Of a stretch of 64,000 nt of DNA, positions 18,102 through 30,525 are shown piece after piece. Position numbers and translations under genes: made by a program. This stretch comes from Selaginella moellendorffii. Lineage: Eukaryota; Streptophyta; Lycopodiopsida; Selaginellales; Selaginellaceae. The notes under the pieces were generated by a model that did not search any database, was not told the DNA's origin, and saw only the letters and a list, made by a program, of their open reading frames with translations. Positions within the stretch are counted from its first letter, which is position 1, and every line of letters begins with the position of its first letter. The stretch spans positions 318,503-382,502 of the forward strand of contig NW_003314266.1 of assembly GCF_000143415.4 (NCBI RefSeq), read 5' to 3'.

Positions 18102-21100
18102 CACCGCCACCACCACCACCCCCACCATCACCATTGCCACCTCCACCTTTACTCCTCACTAGCCCACCACTAGCGCAAATCCCTTAAGTTGGGCAATCTA
18201 GTGGTGTTCACGATAGGGAACCTGAGGAACAGTCTGGAGCTGAAAGAGTTGCAAACCTTCCTGACAATGTGGTGGACAAGCACTTCCAAGAAACTATTAT
18301 GCGGACAAGGGAAAAAGCAGTTCACCAAACACATGAGGCGCTCAAGTGGCCAGACCCTTGTGACTTGATCAGAGAAATCCCCTTTTGCCATTTGCAACAG
18401 ACGAACCTTGTCTACATAGCATCCATGTATGTCAACCCAGACATATATAGCTTGTTCAAACAGAATGGCCTTGCAACAAATATCAGTATGTTTCTAGTCT
18501 CTTTTTGCAAGCCAGGAACAACGGAGATCATTACTGTCACACCCAAGATTGTGAATAGCTGGGATCCTATTTTGGAGGAGAAAGTCCCTGGAATTTGATG
18601 ACATGCTTATCAGACATCTTGAGGCTCAACAATTTGCGGGGACAATGTTCCAAATTATTGACAGTAACCACCGATATGGAGCTTGGATGAAGTGAATCGA
18701 CGATCATTTTCGTGATGATCCCATCTACTATATCAACGTTCCAGTCGGCCTGTGTACGTGAGGGGACCTTTAGATGTCAATAGACTTATCTTGGCCTACC
18801 AAAAGATCAATGTGTAAGTTTTATAATTTTACCTCTAACTTCACTTTAACTTGTTTTGTCGTGTTTAAATGCAAGTTTGGGCAGTTTGCTGTTCAAGAGC
18901 AAAACTTTGTCTATGACTACGATTTTTGGCAAACTTGACATCTGCCAACATTATGGTGATGATCTCGCAACACTTGTTCGGCACTCACGCACTCGAAATG
19001 ATAGTACAACTTGGTTCAACAACCTAATCAATTTTATGCTCGCTGTGTGGTGTAAGGTATGTCTTTCCCTTTTATTTTATAAGAGCCTCTTTTAATTGTT
19101 TTGGTTTTTAGCCTTTGGTGAAGGTCAAACAAGATGCTTACGAACTGGCATATCCGGAGAAGAGTCGGGAAGGGCTCTCAGCTGAGTTCATACAAATTAA
19201 GCACAAAATTCAGCATGCAAAGTCTTCAAAGTTGAAGAAACTAGTATGCATAGCAAACAATTGCAGGCCAAAAGAGTGGCTAGAGATTATAGCCGAAATT
19301 TCTTCTCATGAATGTAAGTTTCTTATCACACTTAATGTTTTTCAATTATGCATATATTACTTTTGCAATGAACAAAACTCCAGATGACATGATTTACAAT
19401 ATCGCAAAATCAAAACTTCCATATAAACAACAAATAGAGACTCTGGAGTTCCTCAATATCTGCTTGATGAACAAAAAGAAAGGACTGCCAGAACTATTTG
19501 AGAATATAATGAGAAGGGTTGTCTATATTATGTAAACTATAAGTGAATGTGATAAGTTCTTAGCACCACACATTAGTGACGATTCAGATGGCACATTCAT
19601 GTATTTCGACACCTACATCAACACATCATTGGAAGGGATTGAAGAGGGGTGGCTGCCAAAGAAGTTTACAAGGACAACAATTTATGATTGCTAACATGGT
19701 CAACCTTATTTCATGCGATGTATAACTTACATGTATAATATGATTTCTAAGACTTTTTTTAAATATATATTGTTTACAGGTATCTTTGATATAGAGGCAT
19801 GCCATTTGAGACACCAGTTTGCATTTGACTTGTTACAAAGGGTGTAAGGGATGGAAGAATATACCCAACAATGTTTGTGAGAGTTCCGAAGGCATGGAAG
19901 ATAGAATGCCCTTGGGAGTTGGAGCTCCTAGGGAAGGAGACCTTTATACTAGATCGCGAGGAAGTTGTCAATGCTAGTAACGATGGCAATGCAAGTGACA
20001 ATGGAGATGAGGATGAGGAAGCTCCAGATCAAGTTCATGTTCCACCACCAAACAGCTAGGATCAAGCTCCAGTTCAACCATCAAACAACCAAGATTCGGA
20101 TCAAGTTCTACCAGTAAATAATGATGATTAAGTGGTTCATAGAATATCACGTCAACCATGAGGTAAGCAAAAGTGAATTTTACAAACTAAAGGTGGTAAT
20201 ACATGTTTTTTGCAGCAATGACTGTTAGTAGTAATTTTATTCCAGCTCGACGAGATGCTCGTGAAGAGGAGTTGGAGGAATTCTCATCGACAACACGGCA
20301 TATGATGGTAGCATATTATTTATTGCTTTTTTCATTCACTTAGTTCCTTTATAGGTTCGTCCTGTATCCCCAATAACACAACGAGGCATTGTGGGTATCT
20401 TTATTAGCTCTTACAGTAGATTGTTGACATCTTTCATGGAAGACAACATCAACATGGATATACGGCGTCAGTTCAACTGTTAGTGCCAAAAGATACAAAG
20501 GCCCTTGCTTCCAATTGCAGACTTCATTCTCTTCGACTTTCCAGATGGTCTTTCAGATATCGATGGGAAAGTTGAGGATTGGAACTTTCTCACACTTGAC
20601 CACATACCCAATGCATTCTTATTGTCCAAAGCATTTATGCTCAAAGTTGGCCATGTCATCTTCATCTTACCAAACTACCCCAACTGGATGTATGAGCTTA
20701 TGACATATGTAGCAAAAGTTCATTTCAAATCATTCTCTTCCGAATGCATCATGGATCCTATTGGTGTCGATATGAGGGGCGTCCAAGGGAAGTTTGAAAA
20801 GGTGAGTATGTATTTTATATTTTTATCTAATTTCTAAACATTTTTATTTTTCAGGTTATGATGTGGACCTATCATACCTTCCGTAGAAATACACATGATG
20901 GGTTTCATGATAGCAAATGTGCAACATGTGTTTTGCTTGGGTACAATAGTTCCACTAACAGCATACCCAACCTTGTGGATGAGCAAATCCGCAACACGTT
21001 TCCAAAGTATTGATTTCAAACTCCATTGGCAATGCAAGTCTTGCTTGAGCTCTATTGCCCACCAAATGGTGTTGTGATTGATTGCACAGCAGGTAGCGGT

Positions 21101-21426
21101 TCTATAATGGAGGCAACACATGACTCTGGTAGGTCGGTGTTTGCTATTGAAGAACATCATTTCTTCAAACACCAGCTCAGAGGATTTTGTGAGTTGCCTC
21201 CAACCTCAAAAAGGTAAATTATGTTTATTAAAATTTCAATATATGTTTAATTCTATTTTATAGATCACTGTCACCTAAAGTTTCTAGAATTGGAGGCTTT
21301 GGAAGTCTCCTTGACTATGCAGGAGCTATGGCTCAACATATGCAAGATGAATCTTCCCCACAATACCAATATAAGAGGAAGTATAAAAGAAATCATTATG
21401 TTGATGATGAGGCAGAAGAAAGTTAA
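18102..21426 (+). pseudogene. Decayed ParB-like / DNA-methylase-like gene
   Basis: Coding segments are separated by plausible short introns but interrupted by stops (18186, 18693, 21011) and a frameshift near 18590. The order is a Pro-rich start, then IIDSNHRYGAW (18654-18686; a close ParB DGNHR-type motif). A middle region (18870-19540) is unrecognised, and an acidic segment lies near 20000. FILFDFPDG (about 20528) resembles a DPPY-type methylase motif, and VIDCTAGSGSIMEA (about 21076) resembles the SAM-binding motif. The catalytic motif before the SAM motif is the permuted order of many N4/N6 DNA methylases. The last exon ends at 21426. Family A copy 2 abuts the 5' end and may have truncated it. 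The architecture parallels the N-terminal part of the 6336-11926 gene, but I see no close identity. Confidence 0.6.
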
Positions 21427-21729
21427 TTGCATCCTTATATAAAATGAAAAGCTTATTATATATCAAATGTCAGTGAAAGTGTTAAATGTCAGTAAAAGTG
21501 TCAGATGTCAGTGTCAGTGTCAAATATCATAATTGCAAATTATCATTCTCACCTACCACCATCACTTTGTAACGCTTGTGTGTTGCTATCTCCTCCTTCA
21601 ACATTTTGTAAACAATTGTATATGATACGATAGCACCTTCTAAAACAAAGTATGTTATCTAATATCATTTTATTATATTTTTTCTTTTAATAGTGACAAT
21701 ACTATAGTATAGTAAAGTAATTCTAGATC

Positions 21730-22275
21730 TTACATTCCACTGTAGGGTGGCCTAAAAACCCTATATTTTGCACTAGCCGATGCAGTGTTTCCCAAGAGGA
21801 TGTTGTTCTTCACCATGAAGCGATAGTGGGTATGTGTTCGTAATTCATTCTTGAATCTATCGTACATCCACATATGCATATTTTCCAAACCCGCTATTAG
21901 GCAATTCATATAGTGCTCAAGAAAAGTTTGTAAACCCATAGAACCATTTGTCTTGTCCAAGAAAAATTAACATATTGGACACCAAATGTAATAGCATTCT
22001 ATGCTTTCAAGTAGTCTTGCCATGTCATGAGCAAGATTTTGCAAAAACATGTGGCATTGCTCTTGAAGCGCTAGAGGCAATCCCTCTCTAGTAGCAAGAT
22101 TCGGAATTTCACATATAGGGAGCTCTAATTTAGCTTCACTAGAGCCCTCAACAAAAAAAGGATTGTTATGTGGAGGTGAAGGTGGAATGTTAGTAGAACT
22201 TAGGGATGCAAATGGAGATTGATATGAAATGCTAAGGGGCCAAGTACGAGTAGCAATGACTTTCCTTCGAGCCAT
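21730..22275 (-). pseudogene. Unrecognised gene convergent to the methylase-like gene
   Basis: The frame starts at ATG 22275 and is broken by one TAA (21967-21969), after which it stays open to 21730. At the matching site in the duplicated copy (about 27930) the codon is TAC, so the stop looks like a secondary mutation in one 181-codon frame. It contains LQEQCHMFLQNLAHDMARLL. No family was recognised. Confidence 0.45.
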
Positions 22276-22890
22276 TTTAATACAAACTTCCAAGGAGCTC
22301 AAGGAGAACAAAAAAACTATGATAACTATAGCTTTTCTAAATAGTTTACATATTAAGTTTTAGTCTTGGGAATGAGGTTTATTTATTATGACACTGACAA
22401 TACTCAGATTCTTTAAATGTCAATCTTGGAAATAGGGCTTCATAATACTAGCTTGCTTGTAAACATAAGAGCTTCTAGAATTTTAGATTATCGTGTATAC
22501 ATATGCTCTATCATTATGATGAAATCCTACTTTACTACACATATATTTTTTTTTACACATGCCAAATGTCTAAGGAAATAGACTGCAAGGAAATATAAAC
22601 TACATTATAGTGGCAGAGCATGTTGGCACGCTACCATTCTCTCGTGTGAGATTGCCTTTCAATCTTGGAAATGTAGATAAAGTTGATTCTTTGATATGAT
22701 ATTACTTTTGAGTCTTTCGAAAGATTTCGATTTCTTTTATTATTATTTACAAACAACTCCTGAAAACTTTTAATGAGGATTCATTGCAAAAATATACCTT
22801 GGTCTTATCATATGAGAGGATTGCAATATAGACAGGCAACAGAGTTTTTAATATGAATTAATATGTAAATTACAAATGTCATGGAAACTT

Positions 22891-23205
22891 TTATAAAGTA
22901 GATTTTTTGATGCTTTCCACTGTGCTTTTCATTTCTTCATTTCTTTTGCTCTGGACTATTATTTCAGAAGTAACAGAAGCATTTTTATCTATCATGATAG
23001 TGGTCTTCACATTCCCAGATGGGTAGTAAGGACCAAGAGTGTAATATGGAGATTGTGGTAGTGAAACAAAATTAGTATTTTCACATTCTTTTGCATTACA
23101 ACTCTTACTCACAGATCTTGTATTTTCCTTGCTTCCCATCTTCTCAAGAACCTTAAAAAATCTTTTGAATGAAGGAATAGTATCTATAGCTGTAAAAGTA
23201 TTCAA
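22891..23205 (-). CDS. Hypothetical small protein, possibly a neighbouring exon
   Basis: This 104-codon frame is Lys/Ser-rich with no recognised domain. It lies upstream of the unknown minus-strand gene at 21730-22275 and could be part of it. Part of the interval survives in diverged form near 28800. Support is weak. Confidence 0.25.
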   Translation of the reverse strand: MNTFTAIDTIPSFKRFFKVLEKMGSKENTRSVSKSCNAKECENTNFVSLPQSPYYTLGPYYPSGNVKTTIMIDKNASVTSEIIVQSKRNEEMKSTVESIKKSTL

Positions 23206-23479
23206 AATATTAAGTAGTCAAATCAAAATATGACAGCTGTAACAGTTGTCATAATAAAATAATATAGCTTTATAAAAGATAGGTTCTCATGAACTTTGTC
23301 TTTTTTAAACAATTTAATCTTATAGAAACTTTTAACTCAAATATTTACGTATTTAAATATTTTAAAGTTTGCTAGAACCTTCATTTGTTCAATTTAGATT
23401 TCCTTTGTAATACTTCTTATTGACTATGTTAACTTGAGTTGACTTGTGCTGAATTGAGCTCAACTCAACTTTGGACCAT

Positions 23480-24157
23480 CCCCACAATTTAGTTCCATTC
23501 CATATTTAGTAAATTTCAAGTTAGTCCTAGAGACTAACTCCTGGTATTAGGGGTGGCTAAGAATGAAAGTCCAAAGCATATATTCCTCCAAGAAGGGGGG
23601 GGGGGGAGGGGTTAGGGGGGAAGGCCAAGGAAGAATGGGGGAAGGTGGGTATGGCCGACCAACTTGAGGTATATTGTAACTTCTGCTTGTGTGCTTGTCT
23701 TTGTTCTGTGTCCGACTTAGGGCTAAGCCTAAGTTTTATACCATGTTAGTTGGTGGAATACCTATATTCTCATATTAGACCACTAGTATGCTGAAATAAC
23801 ACCAAACTTTATTTGGCTCCATTTTGCATACTAGTTCTGGCATTGGGATACTAGATGCTCTAGGACTGTTCTAAGTTGTTTCGTGCTCGTGACCTTTCAC
23901 TCCTTAGACTGTATACTTCAAAATTGCTCCATGATCCGGTTTTGTCACTCCTTGGCTCCACGCTTAGAAGTTTGGCTCTGTTCCTTCATTTAATGGCCCA
24001 AAACCCTAAAACTTAGGTTCCACTCTGCTGTCCTTTGAACATGTAGCATGTGGCACATGGAATATGACACATGGCATATAAAGGGTTTACGTTCTACTTT
24101 ATGGTTATCCTATGATAAATCACCATAGAATAAAGAGTGAAAACCATGTGTGCTACA
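23480..24157 (+). mobile_element. LTR family B, 3' portion
   Basis: It matches the solo LTR at 56701-57837 from the TTCCATATTTAGTAA block to the terminus TGTGCTACA. A poly-G run lies at about 23596. A degraded primer-site-like AGCATCAAAGA follows, then a leader to about 24690 that matches the minus-strand leader at 52985-53485. Confidence 0.65.
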
Positions 24158-24700
24158 TTTAGCATCAAAGAATATATCTCAGCAAGTACTATCTAATGAG
24201 ACTGGGTAACTAGTCTTATTACATATGTAGAGATGAAAACAATGATCCGAATGGATACACGTTTGGGTGCTAAAATTTTGTATTTGTTCCTTAGGTATGG
24301 ATTTTGGTTACCTTTTATACTATATTATGTGAGCTTGCTCTTGGGCTCATAAGAAAGATTGAGTTGTTCTGTTTGCACAAGTTTGTGCTTGGGCTCGTAA
24401 GTGAGGCACATTAGCAATTCAAGGTTACACTTTGAGTTGACAGAATTAATGTTAGCCTATTGGTGATTCTGTGAATTGTTCTATGTACCATGGGAAAAAG
24501 TAAACCTCCGCTGGGTTTGCTATGAGTGGCGAATAGGCTAGTTCATAATTGTTTAGCATGGCACTAATGGATCCTTCTTAGGCATATTTATAAGTGGATC
24601 AATCAAGACTATAGGGATTAGTCTATTAGTTCAAATAGTCATTGCTATACTCTCTCATAAACTTTTCTTGGATTGAATTAAAGGCAATGCAAAAGTAAGC

Positions 24701-25405
24701 TTGAGGTTTGGTCAGGCGTTACCAGACTTTGGTAAGGACTTTGAGGTAGAAATGGATGTTTCAGACTTTGAGTTGAGCGCAATTTTGAAGCAAGATAACC
24801 ACCCAGTACCGTTCTTCTCGAAGAAGTTGGACAAGGCTCAACGGAAGTGGCCTGCCCATGAGAAGGAATTGTTTGCGGTGGTCAAAGCGCTCAAGGAGTG
24901 GCAACACTACCTTGGGAAACATTTCAAGGTTTACATGAACAATGTGGCAACGAAACACTTCTTGTCACAGCCCGATTTGAGAGGGAAACAAGGTTGGTGG
25001 GCCAATACTTTGGCCGAGTTTGATTGCGAGGTTTTGTACAAGCCTAGGAAGAGCAACATTGTGGTAGATGCACTAAGTCGAAAAGTGAGCTTGAAGTTGG
25101 TGATATCCAGCGCGACAGCAACCTTTTGGGATGATGTGCGGACTGCATACAAAAACGATGGTCTAGCACAAGAAGTGTTGCTGAGGAATCTAGAGGCACG
25201 GGAAGCTCACCAGAGAGGTAAGCTGCCAACTGAAGAGAAAACGGGCTATGCAAAACACAACAGACTCATTTATTACAAGCAAACGAGGGTGTATGTTCCA
25301 GAAGGGGAACTAAGGAAGGTAGCCTTAGAAGAGTGTCATGACAGACCTCTTGCGGGACACGACGGAGTGCCCAAGACGATGGGCTTACTCAAGAAGAAGT
25401 ACTAA
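24701..25405 (+). pseudogene. Ty3/gypsy pol fragment: RNase H and integrase zinc-binding start
   Basis: An open frame of 234 codons shows the gypsy RNase H signature VEMDVSDFELSAIL, then YKPRKSNIVVDALSRK, and ends in the first part of an integrase HHCC domain (EECHDRPLAGHDGV). Gag, protease, reverse transcriptase and most of integrase are absent. It follows a family B LTR and leader in the same orientation, so it is an internally deleted element. Confidence 0.85.
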
Positions 25406-26456
25406 CTATAGTCTTTCTTCACATTCACTTTAGCTTAAACACTTTGATTGGAGATCCATAAATTTGAATCTCTATAAAGTTCGGTTTATGTTTTATCTTT
25501 CTACCCTTGCCAACACTAGAAAGATAAAACACCAAGCAACAACCATACTAGTATTGTTGCAGATCACAACCTCTAACAAAATAAAGCCAAGATGAAGATA
25601 AAAATGGCAACATAAAAAACTTTTAGAAACATGATTTTAAGAAAACAAAAGCGGTGGGTGATCTCAAAAATGTAGAAGAACTTTTTCATCCTTCTTTATA
25701 GGTTTTGGAGTTCTCTATCTCCCTTATGCTACTTGTAAAAATCTATAGTGAAACATAAATTGAGATTTAAGGAGATCAATAAGAAGAATAATAACAATGT
25801 ACAAATGAATTTAAATACTATAGCATATCTAATATGTGTAAGTGTGAGAGTATTATCATATGTTTTGTTGTCTATTGCATGCACACAAATCCAAGAAAAG
25901 GTTTTCAGCACGTGAAGTTTGATTGTTAGTGATGATAGTAATAACATTCTGCTTTAGCATGGAGATGCAAGATATCCGATCACATGTAAAATATCAATAG
26001 TTTGTCAAATCTTTAGTGTTAGGTGATGTTAATAATGATAATTCTTCAATGACATAGTTTTGATTCTCAATATGAGTTGAGTTTTAGCCATACATACAAA
26101 TACTGCTCAATGACATTTAGAGCATATGCCTATAATTTAGGTTCATACACAATACAAAACAAATTTATGGATATGGATTCATCCATTCATAGATTAAAAT
26201 AGTACAATATATTTAATATAATAATGCAACATACCAGATTTATACTCTTTAAAGTTCTGTCATGAATCCAAAATATGTATGAAATCTTGTTTAGAATGCA
26301 TCCTTTCTATATAAATGGGAAAACTAATATTAATTGTCAAATAACTTACATATTGAAAGGTGCTATATATACCATCATGTAAAAATTTTAAAAAAATATA
26401 CATACAATATAAATGTATCTTATGTTATTGATAAAATAATATAGGGTATAAGCCAA
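25406..26456. other. AT-rich stretch without recognisable gene
   Basis: No convincing coding frame, RNA gene or repeat was seen. Confidence 0.6.
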
Positions 26457-26870
26457 GTAGTTTCTGGTCTCAGGGGCTTGAGGTTATTCAAATAACCTCG
26501 GGCCCCCGGACCCGGAAACTGCCCTAGGTCGAGGTCGGGCTCACCACCTCAGGCAGTTTCTGGCCTCGAGGGCCTGAGGTTATTCAAATAACCTCGGGCC
26601 CCTGGACCCGGAAACTGCCCGAGGTCGAGGTCGGGCTTGCCACCTCGGGCAGTTTCTGGCCTCGAGGGCTCGAGGTTATTCAAATAACCTCGGGCCCCCG
26701 GACCCAAAAACTGCCCGAGGTCGAGGTCGGGCTCACCACCTCGGGCAGTTTCTGGCCTCGAGGGCCCGAGGTTATTCAAATAACCTCGGGCCCCCAGACC
26801 CGAAAACTGCTCGAGGTCGAGGTCGGGCTGGCCACCTCGGGCAGTTTCTGGCCTCGGGTGAGCTCAATAG
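26457..26870. repeat. Tandem satellite of 96-bp palindromic units
   Basis: Unit starts (CAGTTTCTGG) fall at 26458, 26554, 26650, 26746 and 26842 (partial). Each unit holds a near-perfect inverted repeat of about 64 bp, nesting CCGAGGTTATT-CA-AATAACCTCGG inside GGGCAGTTTC..GAAACTGCCC. The GC-rich array sits in AT-rich DNA at the left edge of a duplicated segment. The 32-codon period makes an artefactual open frame. Confidence 0.9.
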
Positions 26871-29290
26871 TGCCACTAACATCATATTGAATCTTGTGGT
26901 TGAGTAGATTTGCAATACATTCCTAGGTATTGATTTGAAACTCCATCAGCAATGCAAGTTTTGCTTGAGCTCTATTACTCACTAGATAGTATTGTGACTG
27001 ATTGCACAATAAGTAATGGTTATATGGTGGAGTTAGCATATAATTCTAGTAGATTGGTGTTTGCTATTAAAAACATCATTTATTTAAACACTGGCTTAGA
27101 GTTACCTCTAACCTCAAGGAGGTAATTTATATTTATTAAGATTTCATAACATATTTAGTTTTGTTTTATATATCACACTCACCTTGAGTTTTTAGAGTTG
27201 GAGGTTTTAGAAGTCTATTAAATTATGCAAAGGCTATGGCTTAGCAAATGAAGTGAGCACAATCCCAATATAGACGGAGGCATAGAAGGAAATGACATGT
27301 TGATGATGACATAGAAGAAAGTTAAATGAATCCTTACTTGAGAAGAAAATCCTATCATATATAATACATAATCATCAGTAATAATGTCAGTGTTAGTTAT
27401 CAATGTTAATATCATATTCCATAATTGCAAATTGGTATTCTCACATGCAACCATCAATTTGTAATGTTTGTGTGTTGTCATCTCATCCTTCAATATCTTA
27501 TCAACAATTATATGAAGTGATAACACTAATTATGTAGCAGTTGTGGCAATGCTCAAGAAAATTATAAAAGCCCTTAAAAATGTCCTGACCCAAGAAAAAA
27601 AAGGCATATTAGGCATCTTAGAATTAAACTCTCAATTTGTTCATTAATTCCCACTAAATCAAGAGTGAGATCTTCTATGGATTGGGTGTAATAGACTTCA
27701 ACTTGAGAAAACTCCCCATCATTGACTTTGTCAATAGCCTAAAAAACCCATATTCTACACTAGCTAATGCATTGTTTCCCATGGGGATGTTGTTCCTCAC
27801 CATGAAGAAATAGTGGGTATGTGTCTATAATTTATTCTTGAATTTATTGTACATCCACACTTTCTACACCCATTGTTAGGCAATTTAAGAAAATTTTGTA
27901 ACGAAGACATTTGTCTTGTCCAAAAAAAAAGTAACATATTAGACATTGAATATAATAGCATTTTGTGCTTTTAAGTAGTCTTGCCATACCAAGAGCAAGA
28001 TCTTGCAAAAACATATGGCACTGCTCTTGAAGCATTGAAGGTAATCACTCTTTAGTAACAATATTCAAAATTTTGTATATAGGAAGCTTTAGTTTGACTT
28101 TATAAAAACCTTTAATAGAAAGAAGATTGTAATATGGTTATGGTGATATGAGATGTTAGGGACTTATAGACGAGTAGTAATGACTTTCCTTTGAGCCATT
28201 TCTATATTAAACTTTTTAGGAGCGTAAGGATAATAAAAATACTATAATAACTAACTTTTTTGGCATTTATATATTAATTTTTAGTCTTGGGAATAAGGTT
28301 TATTTATTATGACACTAATAATACTCAGATTCTTGAAATGTCTATCTCAGAAATGAGATTTCAAAATCATAGTCTATTTATGAATAGAAGAGCTTCTAGA
28401 ATTCTAGATACACATGCTAGAATATTTATCATTTTAATGACCATCTATATATTTTTTTTTCTACACTTGAACTTTCTAGAAAAATACACAAGGAAATATA
28501 AATTATATTATAGTAGCAGAGTATGCAAGCATACGGGCCCACATGCATTCTCTTATGTGAGATTACCTTTCAATCTTGGAAATGTAGATAAACTTGATTC
28601 TTTGATGTGATATCACTTTTGAGTCTTTTAAAATATTTTGATTTCTATTATTATTGTTCACAAATGACTCTCAAAAAATGCTAGTGGGGATTCATCCCAA
28701 AAATATACCTTAGTTTTCTCATATAGGAGGATTGTGCTATAGGCAAGTAAGTAGTAGTAAGAGTTTTTTATATGAATTACTATATAATGGTCTTTACATT
28801 CTAATAAGGACTAGAAGTGTAATATGAAGATTGTGATAATGAAAGGAAATTAATATTCTCACATTGATTTGCCCTACAACTCTTACTTACAGGTATTTTA
28901 TTTTACTTAAGAACTCTAGAATTAATGAATTTTATGTAAATATATATTGCCTTACCATTATACACTATTAATGGCTACCCTTCAAAAAATTTATCTTGAT
29001 TCATATTATTGAATTGTAAGAAAATCAAAATATGATAGTTGTAAAGATAGTCTTTAGTAAGAAAATAGATAGGTTCTCATGAACTTAATATTTTCTAAAT
29101 AACTCAATCTAGTAGAAACTTTTGACCTAGGTATTCATATATTTTAATATTTTAAAGTTTGTCAGAACCTTAATTTTTTTAACATAGATTTTCTTTGTAA
29201 GAGTTATAGTTGACTACATTGACTTACATTGACTTGTGTTGAATTGAGCTCAACTCGTGAGCTCAACTCAACTTTGGACCATCCCCGTGG
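26871..29290 (+). repeat. Diverged duplicate of 20940-23490
   Basis: Collinear similarity covers the methylase-like 3' exons (ACTCCATCAGCAATGCAAG; 26937-27330), the convergent unknown gene (about 27770-28194 on the minus strand) and following non-coding DNA up to the TTTGGACCATCCCC block. The in-frame TGA before the SAM-like motif is present in both copies, so inactivation there probably preceded duplication. Confidence 0.75.
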
Positions 29291-30525
29291 TGTTTAGTGT
29301 CACGAGAGCAATAGATAAGGCTCAAGGGACTAAGTCCTTAGCAAATGATGGATAGGAGATGCCATCCAAACTTCCAAAGTTGTGGAGACGGGAGGAATCT
29401 GTTTACCTGATTTGAACAAAGCCAAAGATAAGATTTTGGCAAGTTTAATGATGGGCATATCGAGGGCCATAAGTAGCAACAGTAATCCCGATGTGTGGGA
29501 TTATAAGTTGAGCATGCCCAAATTGAGGAACCACTCCCTAAGCTATCGGGTAGGTTCATTTTTATGAATACTTGTTAAGGCATGGTAAAATGTGCAAAGC
29601 TATCCTTCTAGTCTGGAGGAGAATAACTAAAGGAAACATATGGGGCCAAAAGGCAAGTAGTATTGGGATGGAATTGAACCATAGAAATCGAAGGGCATAA
29701 CTAACGATGGTTATGCAAGTTGGGAATGGAAAATCAAGAGGGTGCTCGAGGATGTTGTTATTAGCAACTACGGTGCCATGGAAAGTCTAAAATGTGGAAT
29801 TATTCATGTTGGACCATATGGTGAGTAGGGAGCTTGCAAAGGAGAAGCCTTAGCAAGCTAAGGAATAGAGTTCCTAGAGTTTCCCAAAGACAATTCTAGG
29901 TAGATAAGTACTTAAAAAGCCAAGTGTAAATGGTTCCTAGAGCGCGCAAAATCAAAGTGGCGCAGTAGAAGCGTGGTCTTGAAGCTGGCTATGAGGCGAG
30001 GCTATCAAGGTTGGGGAAGTAGTTCCCGAGTGTTCAAAGAGAGGGCTTTGAACAAAAGTCGATGGTTAAGGACTTTCACGTTTATGCATAAACTATATTA
30101 CGGTGGCCAGATGACTTGCTAAGTGAGATTGGCGAGTCAGGGGAACAAATCCCCTAGTTGAAGGTGCTAACTTCAAAAGGGATAGCCCATGGGGCCGAGC
30201 ATGGAGGAGTCCATGCATGATCATAGACTTGTCAAGCGAGAGGACTTGGCAGTGTAGAGGAACTAGGTTCCTAAGCTGTGATCTATAGCGCGCTTTAAGT
30301 ATAAGTTGGTGCACCGGCGTGGGGAGTCACGCCAGGCATCTTGTGTGATGCCATCCGTAAATGCATATACGGAGGTTGGGTTCGAGTCCCAAATCACTAG
30401 GGCGTGGTGATGGTTTAGAATATAAGGACACTCATTTTTCGGTGGTCATAGACTCTCAATGAGGAAACTGGTTTGGGCACACAGCCAAGCGAGGGATGCC
30501 TTGGAGTCGTGATGCACGGTTAGAT
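29291..30525. other. No recognisable gene; composition like the adjacent LTRs
   Basis: No coding frame of interest was seen. Style and short phrases resemble family A sequence, but no full alignment was evident. It contains a Pol III-like element (30307-30389). Confidence 0.5.
30307..30389 (+). promoter_or_regulatory. tRNA-like Pol III A and B boxes
   Basis: TGGTGCACCGG (30307-30317) fits the A box and GGTTCGAGTCC (30379-30389) fits the B box, the latter within a TTGGG..CCCAA T-stem. No matching acceptor stem was found, so this may be a SINE head or a chance match. Confidence 0.3.

Noticed and set aside
18102-18186. Poly-Pro segment as a separate proline-rich gene
   Set aside because: It continues in frame (past one stop) into the ParB-like gene and starts exactly at the LTR edge.
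26549-26779. Minus-strand frame with a 32-residue repeat
   Set aside because: The 96-bp satellite unit is divisible by three, which keeps an accidental frame open.
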